Source: Dasypus novemcinctus (Eukaryota > Chordata > Mammalia > Cingulata > Dasypodidae). Taken from it: 64,000 nucleotides of DNA. Below the pieces are notes generated by a model that saw nothing but the letters and a program-made list of their open reading frames with translations, was not told where the DNA came from and did not search any database. The stretch is taken from NCBI RefSeq assembly GCF_030445035.2, contig NC_080699.1:620001-684000 (forward strand). The letters are read 5' to 3'. Position numbers and translations under genes: made by a program. Below, piece after piece: positions 12,001-19,058 of the stretch (its first letter is position 1; each line of letters begins with the position of its first letter).

Positions 12001-14149
12001 TCAATAATTTCTGTTATCATTTTGAGGTACCAGAGCTAGGGATTGAACTTGGACCTTGTATGAGGGAAGCTGGTGCTCAACCACTGAACATACCGGCTCA
12101 CTACCTGGGACCTCCTACACAGGAAGAAGCAGGCGCTCAAACTACTGAGTTTTTTTTTTTAAGGAGGTACTGGGATTGAACCTGGTACCTCATATGCGCA
12201 AAGCAGGTGCTCAGTCCCACCTGCTTCACTCCAATAGTTTTTAAAAGGGTGGGGGGAGGCAGATAAATATTGGATATGTTAGTCTTTGCAACTTCCTACA
12301 AGGTACATTATATGTTGCTATGGGAGCTTGTTATTCCAATTGCAATCTTGAGGTGGCTTTTCTTGAGAAGTCTTCTGCTTTAAAGCCTTATTTATCCCAC
12401 TCAGTTTTTTCCTTTAATTTTCCTTCAGTTTTAACTAACTGCTATTTTTCTCAAGTGATGTAACATACGAGAGTGGGCAATAAGGCCCTTTAGGTCAAAA
12501 TTAAGAACTCTTTTGGAAAAGATGCAGTACTATAAAAGTACGATTACCTTACAAAATACCGTATCCACCAACACAAACATCTTTTTGAAATTTTTAGGCT
12601 AATTTCTGACATGTTTTGCTTTTTAATTTTATTACACAGGAGACAGCGTCTGGCCATGGTATAATGGAAGAACCAGAACTTACTTTTAGCAATAGTGATA
12701 TAAGTGTTGCAGAAACAGATTTTGAAAGCTTAACCCTAGAAGAAAAGAGAGAATATAAGGCGAAAAGTTTTCAGGTAATTTGATAGTTCTTATATAGCAA
12801 AGAATTAGGAAAACAAAACGGTAGTCATGACATTTTTCCTTATAAAATCCACATTAGAATTGCCTATGATATGAATGTAGTAAACTATAAGGAAGGGTTG
12901 TATGCTCACTGGGGAGGAAAGGAAAAGCCATCTGAAAGCATCATTTTGTAGGCAATGTGTAGTTTATGATGCTAATAGGTATCACGAAAAACCTAAGTTA
13001 TGAGAGGAAAAAATGGTGCTCTAGAAGGAAATTCAGCCCAGCTGTGTATTTCCTATAAAGCTATTTTAAGACTTCATCTGGAAGAAAAAAGTGTTCCTAA
13101 TTATACTAGCCTAAGGGAAACCTGCTATAAATTCTAGTTTAGCCAGGAATCTGGTTTAGCATCATCTTTTTCAGAAAGTCAAGTATATACTTATATCTTT
13201 CAATACCTGTACTGTCATACTATGCACGTTTTAATCCTCGACCAAATTTAATGTCCTCCCCAACACCAAGCTGGAATGTGCTTAGGCAAAGTCACAATTG
13301 TCATTGTCAAAACTAAATTCAAGTAAAAGTGTAATGAAGTTCAAGTATTGCTTATATTGGCGTGGACTGTTAATAGCCCTGTATAGTGGGCTGGCTTGCA
13401 TAGTATGACGAGAATCAAATCAAGAGCAGGACTTGGGAATGACAGATTTCGCTTGCTGTACATGTACACACAAAGATCTGTGGTTTGCTCTTAGGTGGGT
13501 GAATTTCTGCCTCTTGTACCAGAAACTGAAACCTCAGACAGTCCGGCCATCTCAGAGAATTCAGGGACGATGGGCCCACCACAGCCTGCAGGTAGGCACT
13601 GGGAGCCTGGCACGTAGCGACCCAAGTGGGGGTGGCTTCAGTCGTTCCCTACCAGGCTGGAACTTAACCAAGTACGGGAAATTTTTCCTACAGAGACACT
13701 GGTGCCAAAGTGCACAGTAATACCAGGCAGTTTGCAAGAAGCATTCTTAATAAGGAAGAAACCATTTATTACAAAATCTTCCCAGAGGCAAAAGGAAATA
13801 AAGAATAAAGTACGTGTTTCTGAAAATTCTCCAGGTAAGCAATTTCTAGTTAATGGATGTATTCATTTTTTAACAGGAAGTTGAGATAATTTAGAATTTA
13901 TTGAATGGTCTTATCACAGGTTCACCTGTAAGTCACCTGAGGCGGGTTGCAAGTAGAGTGTGTCTTCCTGAAGACAGAAAAACACAAGAAGCTTATGCCC
14001 AAAATAGAGCAAGGGCAAAAGAATTTCATAAGGTATGAGGTCCAGCTACATGTAGAGCGAATGTAATTACAAGCCTGAAACAGTTGCTAAATGTCTTATT
14101 TCCTCCACAGAAAACACTAGAGAAACTTCGAGCCAAAAATGCATTCTGA
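1..14149 (+). CDS. CEP295: CEP295 C-terminal part, 15 coding exons, 5' end outside window
   Basis: Centrosomal protein of 295 kDa (KIAA1731), needed for centriole-to-centrosome conversion and centriole elongation; the family has a C-terminal ALMS motif. Exons: 1-295, 1152-1326, 1467-1598, 4233-4382, 6796-6899, 7371-7473, 8027-8122, 8998-9146, 9758-9935, 10621-11267, 12640-12774, 13495-13591, 13694-13834, 13920-14032, 14111-14149. All are bounded by AG/GT and all phases agree, giving 850 codons plus TGA. The first exon ends in a Gln-rich coiled-coil-like stretch (LLVQRQTSLQQQIQKHQETL); the 647-bp exon is Ser/Glu-rich and looks disordered; the C-terminus is basic (KTLEKLRAKNAF). The full human protein is about 2,600 residues, so roughly the last third is here. 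Identification rests on recalled CEP295 sequence and on the neighbouring genes. No frameshift or premature stop was found. Confidence 0.95.
296..2381. other. CEP295 introns 296-1151, 1327-1466 and 1599-2381
   Basis: AT-rich intronic sequence around two coding exons. No RNA gene or clear transposable element was recognised. The acceptor before 1152 has a good pyrimidine tract ending TTTTTCAG. Confidence 0.6.
2382..2787 (+). mobile_element. DAS-SINE, dimeric copy
   Basis: It starts with the tRNA-like head AGAAGCAGATGTGGCTCAAG (A box) and a B box-like GGTCCAGGGTTCAG. A second head-like block begins near 2596 (GCTGAGGTGGCG, then GGTCCCGGGATTGG). It ends in A-rich sequence at 2770-2787. Two tRNA-like modules in one insert suggest a dimer or one copy inserted in another. 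Confidence 0.85.
2788..4232. other. CEP295 intron, T-rich, no gene recognised
   Basis: Long T-rich stretches give chance hydrophobic reading frames, including a 173-codon one at 3446-3967. None has recognisable domains or codon character. Parts may be decayed LINE sequence in antisense, but no diagnostic motif could be fixed. Confidence 0.5.
4383..4999. repeat. Old L1-like fragments in a CEP295 intron
   Basis: The stretch at about 4470-4650 resembles the degenerate 3' regions of old mammalian L1 elements (non-coding, A-rich). It is followed by AT-rich sequence. Family assignment is tentative. Confidence 0.4.
5000..5565 (+). mobile_element. L1 3' end, xenarthran-type (probable)
   Basis: This is related in inverted orientation to 50283-50900. 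It carries a G-rich purine tract (GTGGGGGGAGTGGGGGGTGG near 5479) followed by an A-rich end, which is typical of L1 3' UTRs. It contains no usable reading frame. A partial antisense DAS-SINE head abuts it at 5566-5609. Confidence 0.6.
5566..5609 (-). mobile_element. DAS-SINE head fragment
   Basis: In reverse complement this reads as the SINE A-box region (GAAGCAGACCTGGCCCAATG). Only the first 40 or so bases of the element are present, directly after the L1-like tail. Confidence 0.7.
5610..6252. other. CEP295 intron, AT-rich, no gene
   Basis: Sequence around 5880-6060 resembles an old L1 3' region. The rest is unique AT-rich intron. It ends in the 12-bp sequence TAAGGCAATTCT, which is the left target-site duplicate of the next SINE. 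Confidence 0.5.
6253..6661 (-). mobile_element. DAS-SINE, full-length, long type
   Basis: Antisense copy: T-rich tail at the left, tRNA-like head at the right with A box (TTGGCCCAATGGATAAGG in reverse complement) and B box. A perfect 12-bp target-site duplication TAAGGCAATTCT flanks it at 6241-6252 and 6662-6673. The long body gives chance reading frames that recur in every copy; they are not genes. Confidence 0.93.
6991..7285 (+). ncRNA. SCARNA9: SCARNA9 (mgU2-19/30), tandem box C/D scaRNA
   Basis: It lies in the CEP295 intron 6900-7370. Unit 1 has C box ATGATGA at 7004-7010, D' CTGA at 7023-7026 and a D box at 7051-7054. The guide ATAGCCAAAT directly before D' pairs with U2 so that the fifth base upstream of D' faces G19. 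Unit 2 has C box ATGATGA at 7213-7219, a CTGA at 7233-7236, and the guide ACACTTGAC before CTGA at 7270-7273, whose fifth base faces U2 A30. Its terminal stem is perfect: CTGAGC 7206-7211 with GCTCAG 7274-7279. The two units are joined by a GU-rich linker (about 7090-7195), as in the Cajal-body C/D RNAs scaRNA2 and scaRNA9. Human SCARNA9 also lies in the CEP295 locus. The exact ends are estimated. Confidence 0.9.
7474..8026. other. CEP295 intron, no feature recognised
   Basis: Unique-looking intron sequence with no SINE, no box C/D or H/ACA signature that I could fix, and no strong repeat. Confidence 0.5.
8395..8520 (+). repeat. MIR-like SINE fragment
   Basis: The run from GAGTTCCAGTTTGACC through CTAGCTGGGAGACC to the pyrimidine block at about 8445-8460 follows the order of the MIR consensus core (adjective block, 'tagctgtgtgacc', then 'ttctcc'). 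It is diverged. Confidence 0.45.
8698..8718 (+). repeat. Poly(T) tract
   Basis: About 20 consecutive T residues within the CEP295 intron. It has no associated SINE head and is probably slippage-prone. Confidence 0.9.
8863..8973 (+). mobile_element. Short DAS-type SINE
   Basis: The head GGGAGGGAGTGGATATAGCT and B-box-like GGTCCTGGGTTCACTC lead to CCTCCTAAAAATAATAATAA and an A-rich tail. Imperfect AAATTATCTT-like flanks suggest a target-site duplication. The tail ends 24 bp before the acceptor of the exon at 8998. Confidence 0.85.
9147..10620. other. CEP295 introns 9147-9757 and 9936-10620
   Basis: AT-rich intronic sequence flanking the 178-bp exon. No repeat family or RNA gene was recognised with confidence. 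Confidence 0.5.
11268..12021. other. CEP295 intron, no feature recognised
   Basis: Stretches with coding-like look just after the 647-bp exon (11280-11540) contain stops in the exon frame. The exon ends at a clean GTAAGT-type donor at 11268. Confidence 0.5.
12022..12233 (-). mobile_element. Two adjacent short DAS-type SINE fragments
   Basis: In reverse complement each shows a B-box region and the GTACCTC-type 3' module. The modules lie at about 12022-12110 and 12155-12233, separated by a T-rich tract. Confidence 0.7.
12775..13494. other. CEP295 intron, no feature recognised
   Basis: Unique-looking AT-rich intron between the exons ending 12774 and starting 13495. No RNA gene signature could be fixed. 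Confidence 0.5.
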
Positions 14150-14220
14150 TTTCCTACAGTGTAAAAAGTATTTTTATTATGTGTAGCAAATTAAGTTAAT
14201 AAATCTTTAATTTACAGAAT
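14150..14220 (+). other. CEP295: CEP295 3' UTR with poly(A) signal
   Basis: The UTR is very short. After the TGA at 14147-14149 an AATAAA hexamer lies at 14198-14203, followed by a T-rich stretch. This puts cleavage near 14215-14225, inside the antisense last exon of the TAF1D transcript. The cleavage position is inferred. Confidence 0.7.
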
Positions 14221-14296
14221 ATGTGGTCATTCCACTGCTTAATTATCAAAACCAACTTAATTCCTCTGAAGCTTGAAACAAGATCTTCAAGATAGC
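14150..14296 (-). other. TAF1D: TAF1D-transcript terminal non-coding exon
   Basis: On the minus strand a strong acceptor (TTTTTTTCTTTTCTAG) precedes GCTATCTTGAAGATC at 14296. AATAAA on the minus strand at 14173-14178 would place cleavage close to or within the CEP295 stop-codon exon. The exon therefore lies antisense over the whole CEP295 3' UTR. Exon status is inferred from signals and from its place after SNORA25. Confidence 0.65.
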
Positions 14297-14369
14297 CTAG
14301 AAAAGAAAAAAATTAGCCAGTGGTTAACTTTGACCATTTGTTCACATCATCAATGTGAAGTTTTGGCTA

Positions 14370-14504
14370 CATTGTGTATCTCCCTCAGGAAAAGAAACAA
14401 AGCACTATCATCGAGTGTCTGTCATCCTATGGAGAACCTCTATCTTTGGTCACAGCGTTAAGAGCTCCTGGTTTAAGTCCCACAAGCCCTCTTTGAAATG
14501 ACCT
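14370..14504 (-). ncRNA. SNORA25: H/ACA snoRNA, SNORA25 position
   Basis: Hairpin 1 is closed by GGTCA (5' end) with TGACC, and above its pocket by AGAG with CTCT. Hairpin 2 is closed by GTTCTCC with GGGAGATAC and is followed at once by ACAATG, an ACA box three bases from the end. The hinge (AAAGATAGA) fits the H box ANANNA only with one mismatch. It lies between minus-strand donor 14533 and acceptor 14297. The name follows the recalled human order of the TAF1D cluster. Confidence 0.68.
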
Positions 14505-14533
14505 ATGAAATGTCTTTCCCATTTTCTACCTAC

Positions 14534-14568
14534 CTCTTGAAAGAATCCAAAGCTGCTTCCAGTCAGCC
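14534..14568 (-). other. TAF1D: TAF1D non-coding exon (probable)
   Basis: Minus-strand acceptor ATTGTGTAG and donor CAAGAG/GTAGGT bracket a 35-nt exon between SNORA32 and SNORA25. Confidence 0.5.
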
Positions 14569-14806
14569 CTACACAATAACAAGAGTATAAAAGTTATATC
14601 CAGGAATGGGTTCTGGAGCCAGCTTCCTTCTCTGAGCTCTACTATATAACACTGGTTAATAACCTAGATTATTTGGATTATCCATGTAGAGCACGTTTGT
14701 ATGTAGCCCTGTCTTATACTAATAGCCTTAAATAGCATGTAATTTCCATTATTTCTATCGATCAGTGCTGATACAAGCAATGTTTTGAAAATAAAACAAG
14801 GAAATA

Positions 14807-14927
14807 GAATGTTCCCAACAGGCTGAAGGCTAGCAAGGTAGCAAAAGAAAGCCCAGTGGGGAGTTTTTTTTATGGTCAACTCCACAGCAAATCAGAAACT
14901 GCATTCTAAAAGCCTTGGTAATGACCA
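14807..14927 (-). ncRNA. SNORA32: H/ACA snoRNA, SNORA32
   Basis: Hairpin 1 is closed by the perfect pair TGGTCA/TGACCA, followed by an H box ATAAAA. Hairpin 2 pairs CTCCCCA with TGTTGGGA and ends in ACATTC, an ACA box exactly three bases from the 3' end. The 121-nt length is normal for the class. The sequence start GGTCATTACCAAGGCTTTTA agrees with my recollection of SNORA32. Confidence 0.78.
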
Positions 14928-15321
14928 GCATATTCTGATAAATAATTTGGTAAAGTAAGAGCAATTACTTGTCCTAATTCTTTTAGATGGGCTTCTTTTC
15001 ATCTCCACTTGTGTGTGGACAAACTGATGTATGCTTCATTCAGAAACACCCCACCTATTTACTGTAAAAAAGAGGATTATATGTAAAGTTCCAAGTTATC
15101 TCAAAATCCACTGAAAAGTTATCACAGTATTTTTCTCTCTTAAATAACTTCAAGCATATGTTTTAGAGTAAATCTCTGGAATTTTTATAATTAAGGCTGA
15201 ACAACTCCACTTCCATTCACATCTGAACCAACATAACTGAGTTTTTATGATTACTCTGAAACATGCTAATTTCAAAAAAATTTTCTAACATTTTAAAACA
15301 CAGCCTAATTTAATGTGGATG

Positions 15322-15392
15322 GATGTTCAGAAAGGCTGCTTTCATTCAGCCCATTCAGAGCAGTTGAACATTTTGCCCATCATCATAACATC
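15322..15392 (-). ncRNA. SNORD6: Box C/D snoRNA, SNORD6 (28S guide)
   Basis: On the minus strand: terminal stem GATGTT/AACATC (perfect), C box ATGATGA, D' CTGA, D box CTGA; 71 nt in all. The guide GTTCAACTGCT directly before D' is complementary to the 28S segment AGCAGUUGAAC. The fifth base upstream of D' faces the G of that segment, fitting 28S Gm2411 in the old mgh28S-2411 numbering. It lies in the minus-strand intron upstream of an acceptor near 15063. Confidence 0.88.
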
Positions 15393-15649
15393 ATATATTA
15401 CTGATAAGTAAACACATGGCAGTATTTTTAACATCTATTATTAAGTAGTGCTAATACAACAGCTTTGGTACTAAAACCTACAACTAATGCTATTACAGCT
15501 TTTCCTGCAAAATACCTATAATGGCTTCATGAAGGAATACATTAATCATTTAACCTAGTATACACCTCCTTTGATGCAATTTTATTACCATATCGCTGTT
15601 AACTCTACCCCATAAGTTATTGTGTTTTTCCCTATTTATAGCAATGCTA

Positions 15650-16080
15650 AGGGTGAATAATGGGGATGGGGTAGGGTATGGGATTCTTTTCTTTTGGACT
15701 AAGGAAAAACATTAAAAATTTACTGAGAGAATGACTGCACAATTTTGTGATATAAGTGAGAGCCAGTGAATGTACACTGGGTAGGATGTTCAAGGCATGG
15801 GACTGTGTAACACAGCGAACCTTGTGATGGAAGATGGACTATAGTTAACTGTTCATAGTTCATGAGTATTTTCTAATGAACTATGACAAATGTACAATAC
15901 CAATACATAATAATAGGGGGAATAAGGAAAAAATACACAAAATGTATGCTATGGACCATAGTTAGTGGTAATTGATCATGTTCTTTCATAATCTGTAACA
16001 AATGTTGCAAATCAAAGTTAAGGTGTTGGTGGACGGGTGCTGTATGGAAATTCACTCCACGTTATTGTAAGCACACAACT
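15650..16080. mobile_element. L1 3' region-like fragment
   Basis: A-rich non-coding sequence resembling old L1 3' ends also present at 37900-38335. It interrupts the TAF1D snoRNA-host region and is absent from the inverted copy at 26.7-27.3 kb, so it may have been inserted after that copy was made. A deletion in the copy is equally possible. Confidence 0.45.
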
Positions 16081-16145
16081 TCTCAAAAGAAAATTCCAAA
16101 AAAGTTACTAAAATTCTTGGATCCGGATTTCTTCAAGTTACTCAC

Positions 16146-16188
16146 TTTAGGTCCCTAGAAAGAGTACTTTCATATTTTGGCAAATGAT
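16146..16188 (-). other. TAF1D: TAF1D non-coding exon (probable)
   Basis: Minus-strand acceptor GCATTTTAG and donor CCTAAA/GTGAGT. The acceptor is 51 nt after the SNORA1 3' end, a usual spacing for intronic H/ACA RNAs. The same exon and donor are recognisable in the inverted copy near 26905-26950. Confidence 0.6.
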
Positions 16189-16239
16189 CTAAAATGCTAA
16201 CATCCGTTTTTTTAACTTGTGACCTTAGCAAAAAAATAA

Positions 16240-16370
16240 AAATGTTACAGGTCTCATTGTCACCACTGCAATAAATTTACTGTGATGGAAGCATAACCTG
16301 TCTCAATTTAGCCACATTTATCAATTTTGGACACCATGATAAACTGTGCCCATGCTCAAGGAATGAGGCT
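16240..16370 (-). ncRNA. SNORA1: H/ACA snoRNA, SNORA1
   Basis: Hairpin 1 runs from AGCC to GGCT. Hairpin 2 is closed by a perfect ACAGGT/ACCTGT stem directly followed by AACATTT, with the ACA box three bases from the end. Length is 131 nt. The hinge AAATTGAG is a poor ANANNA match. The identity is from its place between the two C/D RNAs in the recalled human order. A diverged inverted copy lies at 26691-26824. Confidence 0.75.
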
Positions 16371-16460
16371 ATATAAAAATTACTCTTAAGCTTATTACTT
16401 AATTATGCAAAATGGATCTTTACCTGTATGAGGTTCTCCTGTTTTGATAGCAATACTAAC

Positions 16461-16509
16461 CTTAGAATAATAAATTGGTGGATCTGCATGGTTCAAAATT
16501 TTGGACAAC
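16461..16509 (-). other. TAF1D: TAF1D non-coding exon (probable)
   Basis: Minus-strand acceptor TTTTTCTAG and donor TCTAAG/GTTAGT bracket 49 nt. The acceptor lies 73 nt past the SNORA8 3' end. Confidence 0.6.
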
Positions 16510-16582
16510 CTAGAAAAACTGAAGAATTTATTCTTATTGATGATTATAACCAATCTGAACAGTACTGAAAAAACTACGGAAA

Positions 16583-16722
16583 TACTGTATCAATAGAAAT
16601 ACCAGGTTTAACATGCACAAAGCCAAGAAAACCAACGATGCCAGATACTGAATTTCTATAGCACTGTCTTTTGAACTCCCCAGCAGGAAAAAAATGCTGA
16701 GTGCAGATACCATGCAGTGCAA
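16583..16722 (-). ncRNA. SNORA8: H/ACA snoRNA, SNORA8
   Basis: Hairpin 1 is closed by GCACTG/CAGTGC. A proper H box ATAGAA follows. Hairpin 2 carries GTATC/GATAC near its base and ends with ACAGTA, the ACA box three bases from the end. About 140 nt. The name is taken from cluster order and class. Confidence 0.75.
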
Positions 16723-17005
16723 TTATAATTGTACTCTAATTCTCCCTACTTCCCAACATCTGCAGTGTTACTAATATCCAAGTCTGCTTACGGGATAAAT
16801 CATGTGAAAATCATCTTGAATAAGGTATAGTGCAGTATGAATGCTTCTTCTTTCATTCCACATACAAACTATATATACAGTATTTTTGCCATTCTTTATC
16901 CTTAAAATACTTAATCCTTAAACCAGTAATAGAATTCTGTACTCAGGATTTTCAAGACTGTTGAATCCTTGCTAGTTTTCATAGTAATTAGAATATCCCA
17001 CTTAC

Positions 17006-17032
17006 CTCATCACGACTTTATCTTATTCACTC
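17006..17032 (-). other. TAF1D: TAF1D non-coding exon (probable)
   Basis: Minus-strand acceptor ATCTCCCTAG and donor GATGAG/GTAAGT bracket a 27-nt exon between SNORD5 and SNORA8. Confidence 0.6.
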
Positions 17033-17129
17033 CTAGGGAGATAATGCCAAACAAGATTTAGAAACACTCCAAAGTGTCAAAAATTGCTATATAAATGAAA
17101 CCTAAATAAATATATGTATTTTTAGCTAT

Positions 17130-17203
17130 ATTCAGCTGTCAGAATTAAGCTTTCGTTCATCTGTATCAGACAGCAGTTGAACAGTTAAATTCATCATCTG
17201 AAT
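17130..17203 (-). ncRNA. SNORD5: Box C/D snoRNA, SNORD5 (28S guide)
   Basis: Terminal stem ATTCAG/CTGAAT, C box ATGATGA, D' CTGA, D box CTGA in TTCTGA; 74 nt. The guide GTTCAACTGCTGT before D' is the same as in SNORD6 plus two bases. Its fifth base therefore faces the C two nucleotides upstream in 28S (ACAGCAGUUGAAC), fitting Cm2409 (mgh28S-2409). Confidence 0.88.
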
Positions 17204-17249
17204 TGTAACCACACCCTAAAAGATTACAATGTCACCATTCAGAGCTTAC

Positions 17250-17295
17250 CTGTTACCACATCCAAGATGAGTAGACCTGTGAGATACGCCAGCAC
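17250..17295 (-). other. TAF1D: TAF1D non-coding exon
   Basis: Minus-strand acceptor ATCCTGTAG and donor GTAACAG/GTAAGC bracket 46 nt. It lies between SNORA18 and SNORD5, and the acceptor is 52 nt past the SNORA18 3' end. Confidence 0.75.
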
Positions 17296-17347
17296 CTACA
17301 GGATTTTTTAAAAATTAACTATTAGATCTTTCATACTTTTAGCAAAT

Positions 17348-17478
17348 ATCTGTCTTGTAGTTCCTTCTCACAGATCTAATAAATAGTTCTGTGAGTAAAG
17401 CTGAACCACAACATTCCTCTGTGAGGCGTTTCCAACGATGTGGGTCTACAGAGACCCCATCGGGATAGACCTCAGCCA
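17348..17478 (-). ncRNA. SNORA18: H/ACA snoRNA, SNORA18
   Basis: A very clear fold. Hairpin 1 has GAGG/CCTC at the base and CGATGGGGTC with GACCCACATCG above. The H box is AGAGGA. Hairpin 2 has TTGTGGTTC with GAACTACAA (one G-U pair), then a perfect CTCACAGA/TCTGTGAG inner stem. It ends in ACAGAT, the ACA box three bases from the end. 131 nt. Named by order in the cluster. Confidence 0.82.
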
Positions 17479-18116
17479 TATGCTCAAAATGGACCTGAAC
17501 CTAATTCCACAAACCACGTTATCTTATGAAGGAGCCTTGTAAAATAACTGGGCTGCTTAGAAACCAGAGTATATACACTAGATAAAAATATATGAAATAA
17601 CATAGCATGGGTCCTGTGGGTGAAACCCAAGCAAGCCAGGTATAAACTGAGATAATACTCTTTACCCACAATTGTCTGCAATATAGTATGATTGCTTTCT
17701 ATGAAATTACCAAATTGCAGAAAGATTAGTTGAACTGAATTCCTTCTCAGAATCTAACTAAACAAACTGACATCTGTAGTCATTTAAGTCTACATTAAAT
17801 CCCTTTCAATTTAGATTACGCATTAATTCAAAAAATGTTTCTTTCCATATGCTACAAGTGAGAATATCCAAGTTTCTGATTCTTGCTCTAGTTCCTCATT
17901 AGTACTTAAGACTGCTTTGGGACCCTATTTCCTGGAATTCTCCAGAGCTCTCATGTAAAATGAAGCTGGCCCCTTGTACAACTGTATTACCAGATTCATT
18001 TCCTAAAACCAGTGTTGTAAATGGAAAACATTAAAGTACTCGCAAATGTCTAAAAAATTAAACCAATAAAGGTTTATTTAACAATGTACATTCAAGCCAT
18101 GTGAAATGTGACATAC

Positions 18117-18152
18117 CTGGAAAACTCCAAGCATAAGGTCCTCAAGAAAAGT
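18117..18152 (-). other. TAF1D: TAF1D non-coding exon
   Basis: Minus-strand acceptor TTTTTTTTCCAG and donor TTCCAG/GTATGT bracket a 36-nt exon. It is the first exon after the one carrying the TAF1D stop codon. Confidence 0.7.
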
Positions 18153-18320
18153 CTGGAAAAAAAAGGTCCATTTTGATGTTTTTGTTAACATTAAAATGGA
18201 ATTACAAGTTGACATAGCTATGATTTCCCTATGAGCTAATGTTTTTCCATTATTTTACAGTCCTATAAGTAAGGTTTATGGTTATCAATTCCCCAAACCT
18301 TATGTTCTCCTAGGCATCAT

Positions 18321-18451
18321 TTATGTCCCTTCTTATCTGTATCAAAACTCATACTGAACAATGAGTTCTGGGTTGCGAAAGAGGACTTATTCTTTGCACC
18401 TGTCTATCTGGTCTTTGTCTACAAATCAGACAAAAACAAACTCAAGTGCCA
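18321..18451 (-). ncRNA. SNORA40: H/ACA snoRNA, SNORA40
   Basis: Hairpin 1 has GCACTTG/CAGGTGC at the base and TTTGTCT/AGACAAA inside. The H box is AAAGAA. Hairpin 2 has GTCC/GGAC at the base and a perfect inner AACTCAT/ATGAGTT. It ends in ACATAA, the ACA box three bases from the end. 131 nt, in the intron next to the last coding exon. Human MIR1304 overlaps this locus but comes from a primate Alu and is not expected here. Confidence 0.8.
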
Positions 18452-18849
18452 TTGTAAAATGGATATATAAGGCAGGGTGTGAAGGTATATAACGGCAAAC
18501 TAATGATAGTCGTATTTGATAGTATAGGTTGCTGAAACTGCAAGTAACCCTCTCAGTTAACTAGGAAGAACAGCAGTACTAGTTACAGTACTCACCACTG
18601 CATCCTCAAGATGTTATGTTTGAATAAAGGTAGGATTAAAAGGAAAGTGGTTATTTGCTGGTCATTAGCTCCTAATTTTATCTCTGACTTTGGATTTTAA
18701 AAATCTTAGTTCATTCATTGAATGCTAACGTGATGTCTGCTAGGCCCATCTGAACTGAACAAGCATCAGCAAAAGGAGGACCTTCCCTTGCATATTTTAC
18801 CAAATGATTATTTCTTATACATATAAATGTATATAATTTCTTTAAATGT

Positions 18850-18920
18850 TTTACAATTCAGAACAAGATGTGAGAGAAACTCACAATGAAGCTGTGTAAT
18901 CACAATCTTATTCTGAGCTT
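18850..18920 (-). repeat. Intronic imperfect hairpin, unassigned
   Basis: Minus strand TCAGAATAAGAT pairs with ATCTTGTTCTGA around a loop holding TGAGTTTCTCTCACA, and ACATTT follows 9 nt later. It looks like half an H/ACA RNA, but I could not find a convincing 5' hairpin or H box. Confidence 0.35.
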
Positions 18921-19058
18921 TTAAATTTTCCCCTTTGAAGATTCATGGTTAATTTCATCAGCAGCAGACAATCCACATATCTTTATATATCTTTATATTT
19001 GTTCTTTCTTTGATAAGCTATTACCTTGTTTGACTTACATTCCTATTTCCATATCAGG

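Noticed and set aside
14341..14370. Box C-like TGATGA on the minus strand just after SNORA25
   Set aside because: No matching D box or terminal stem within a normal distance.
17700..18000. A further H/ACA candidate with an AGAGCA hinge in the intron holding SNORA18
   Set aside because: The AGAGCA motif is followed by only about 45 nt before an ACA triplet, and neither half forms a convincing long hairpin.
18321..18451. MIR1304 precursor overlapping SNORA40
   Set aside because: In primates this miRNA derives from an Alu insertion; no Alu-type sequence is present here.
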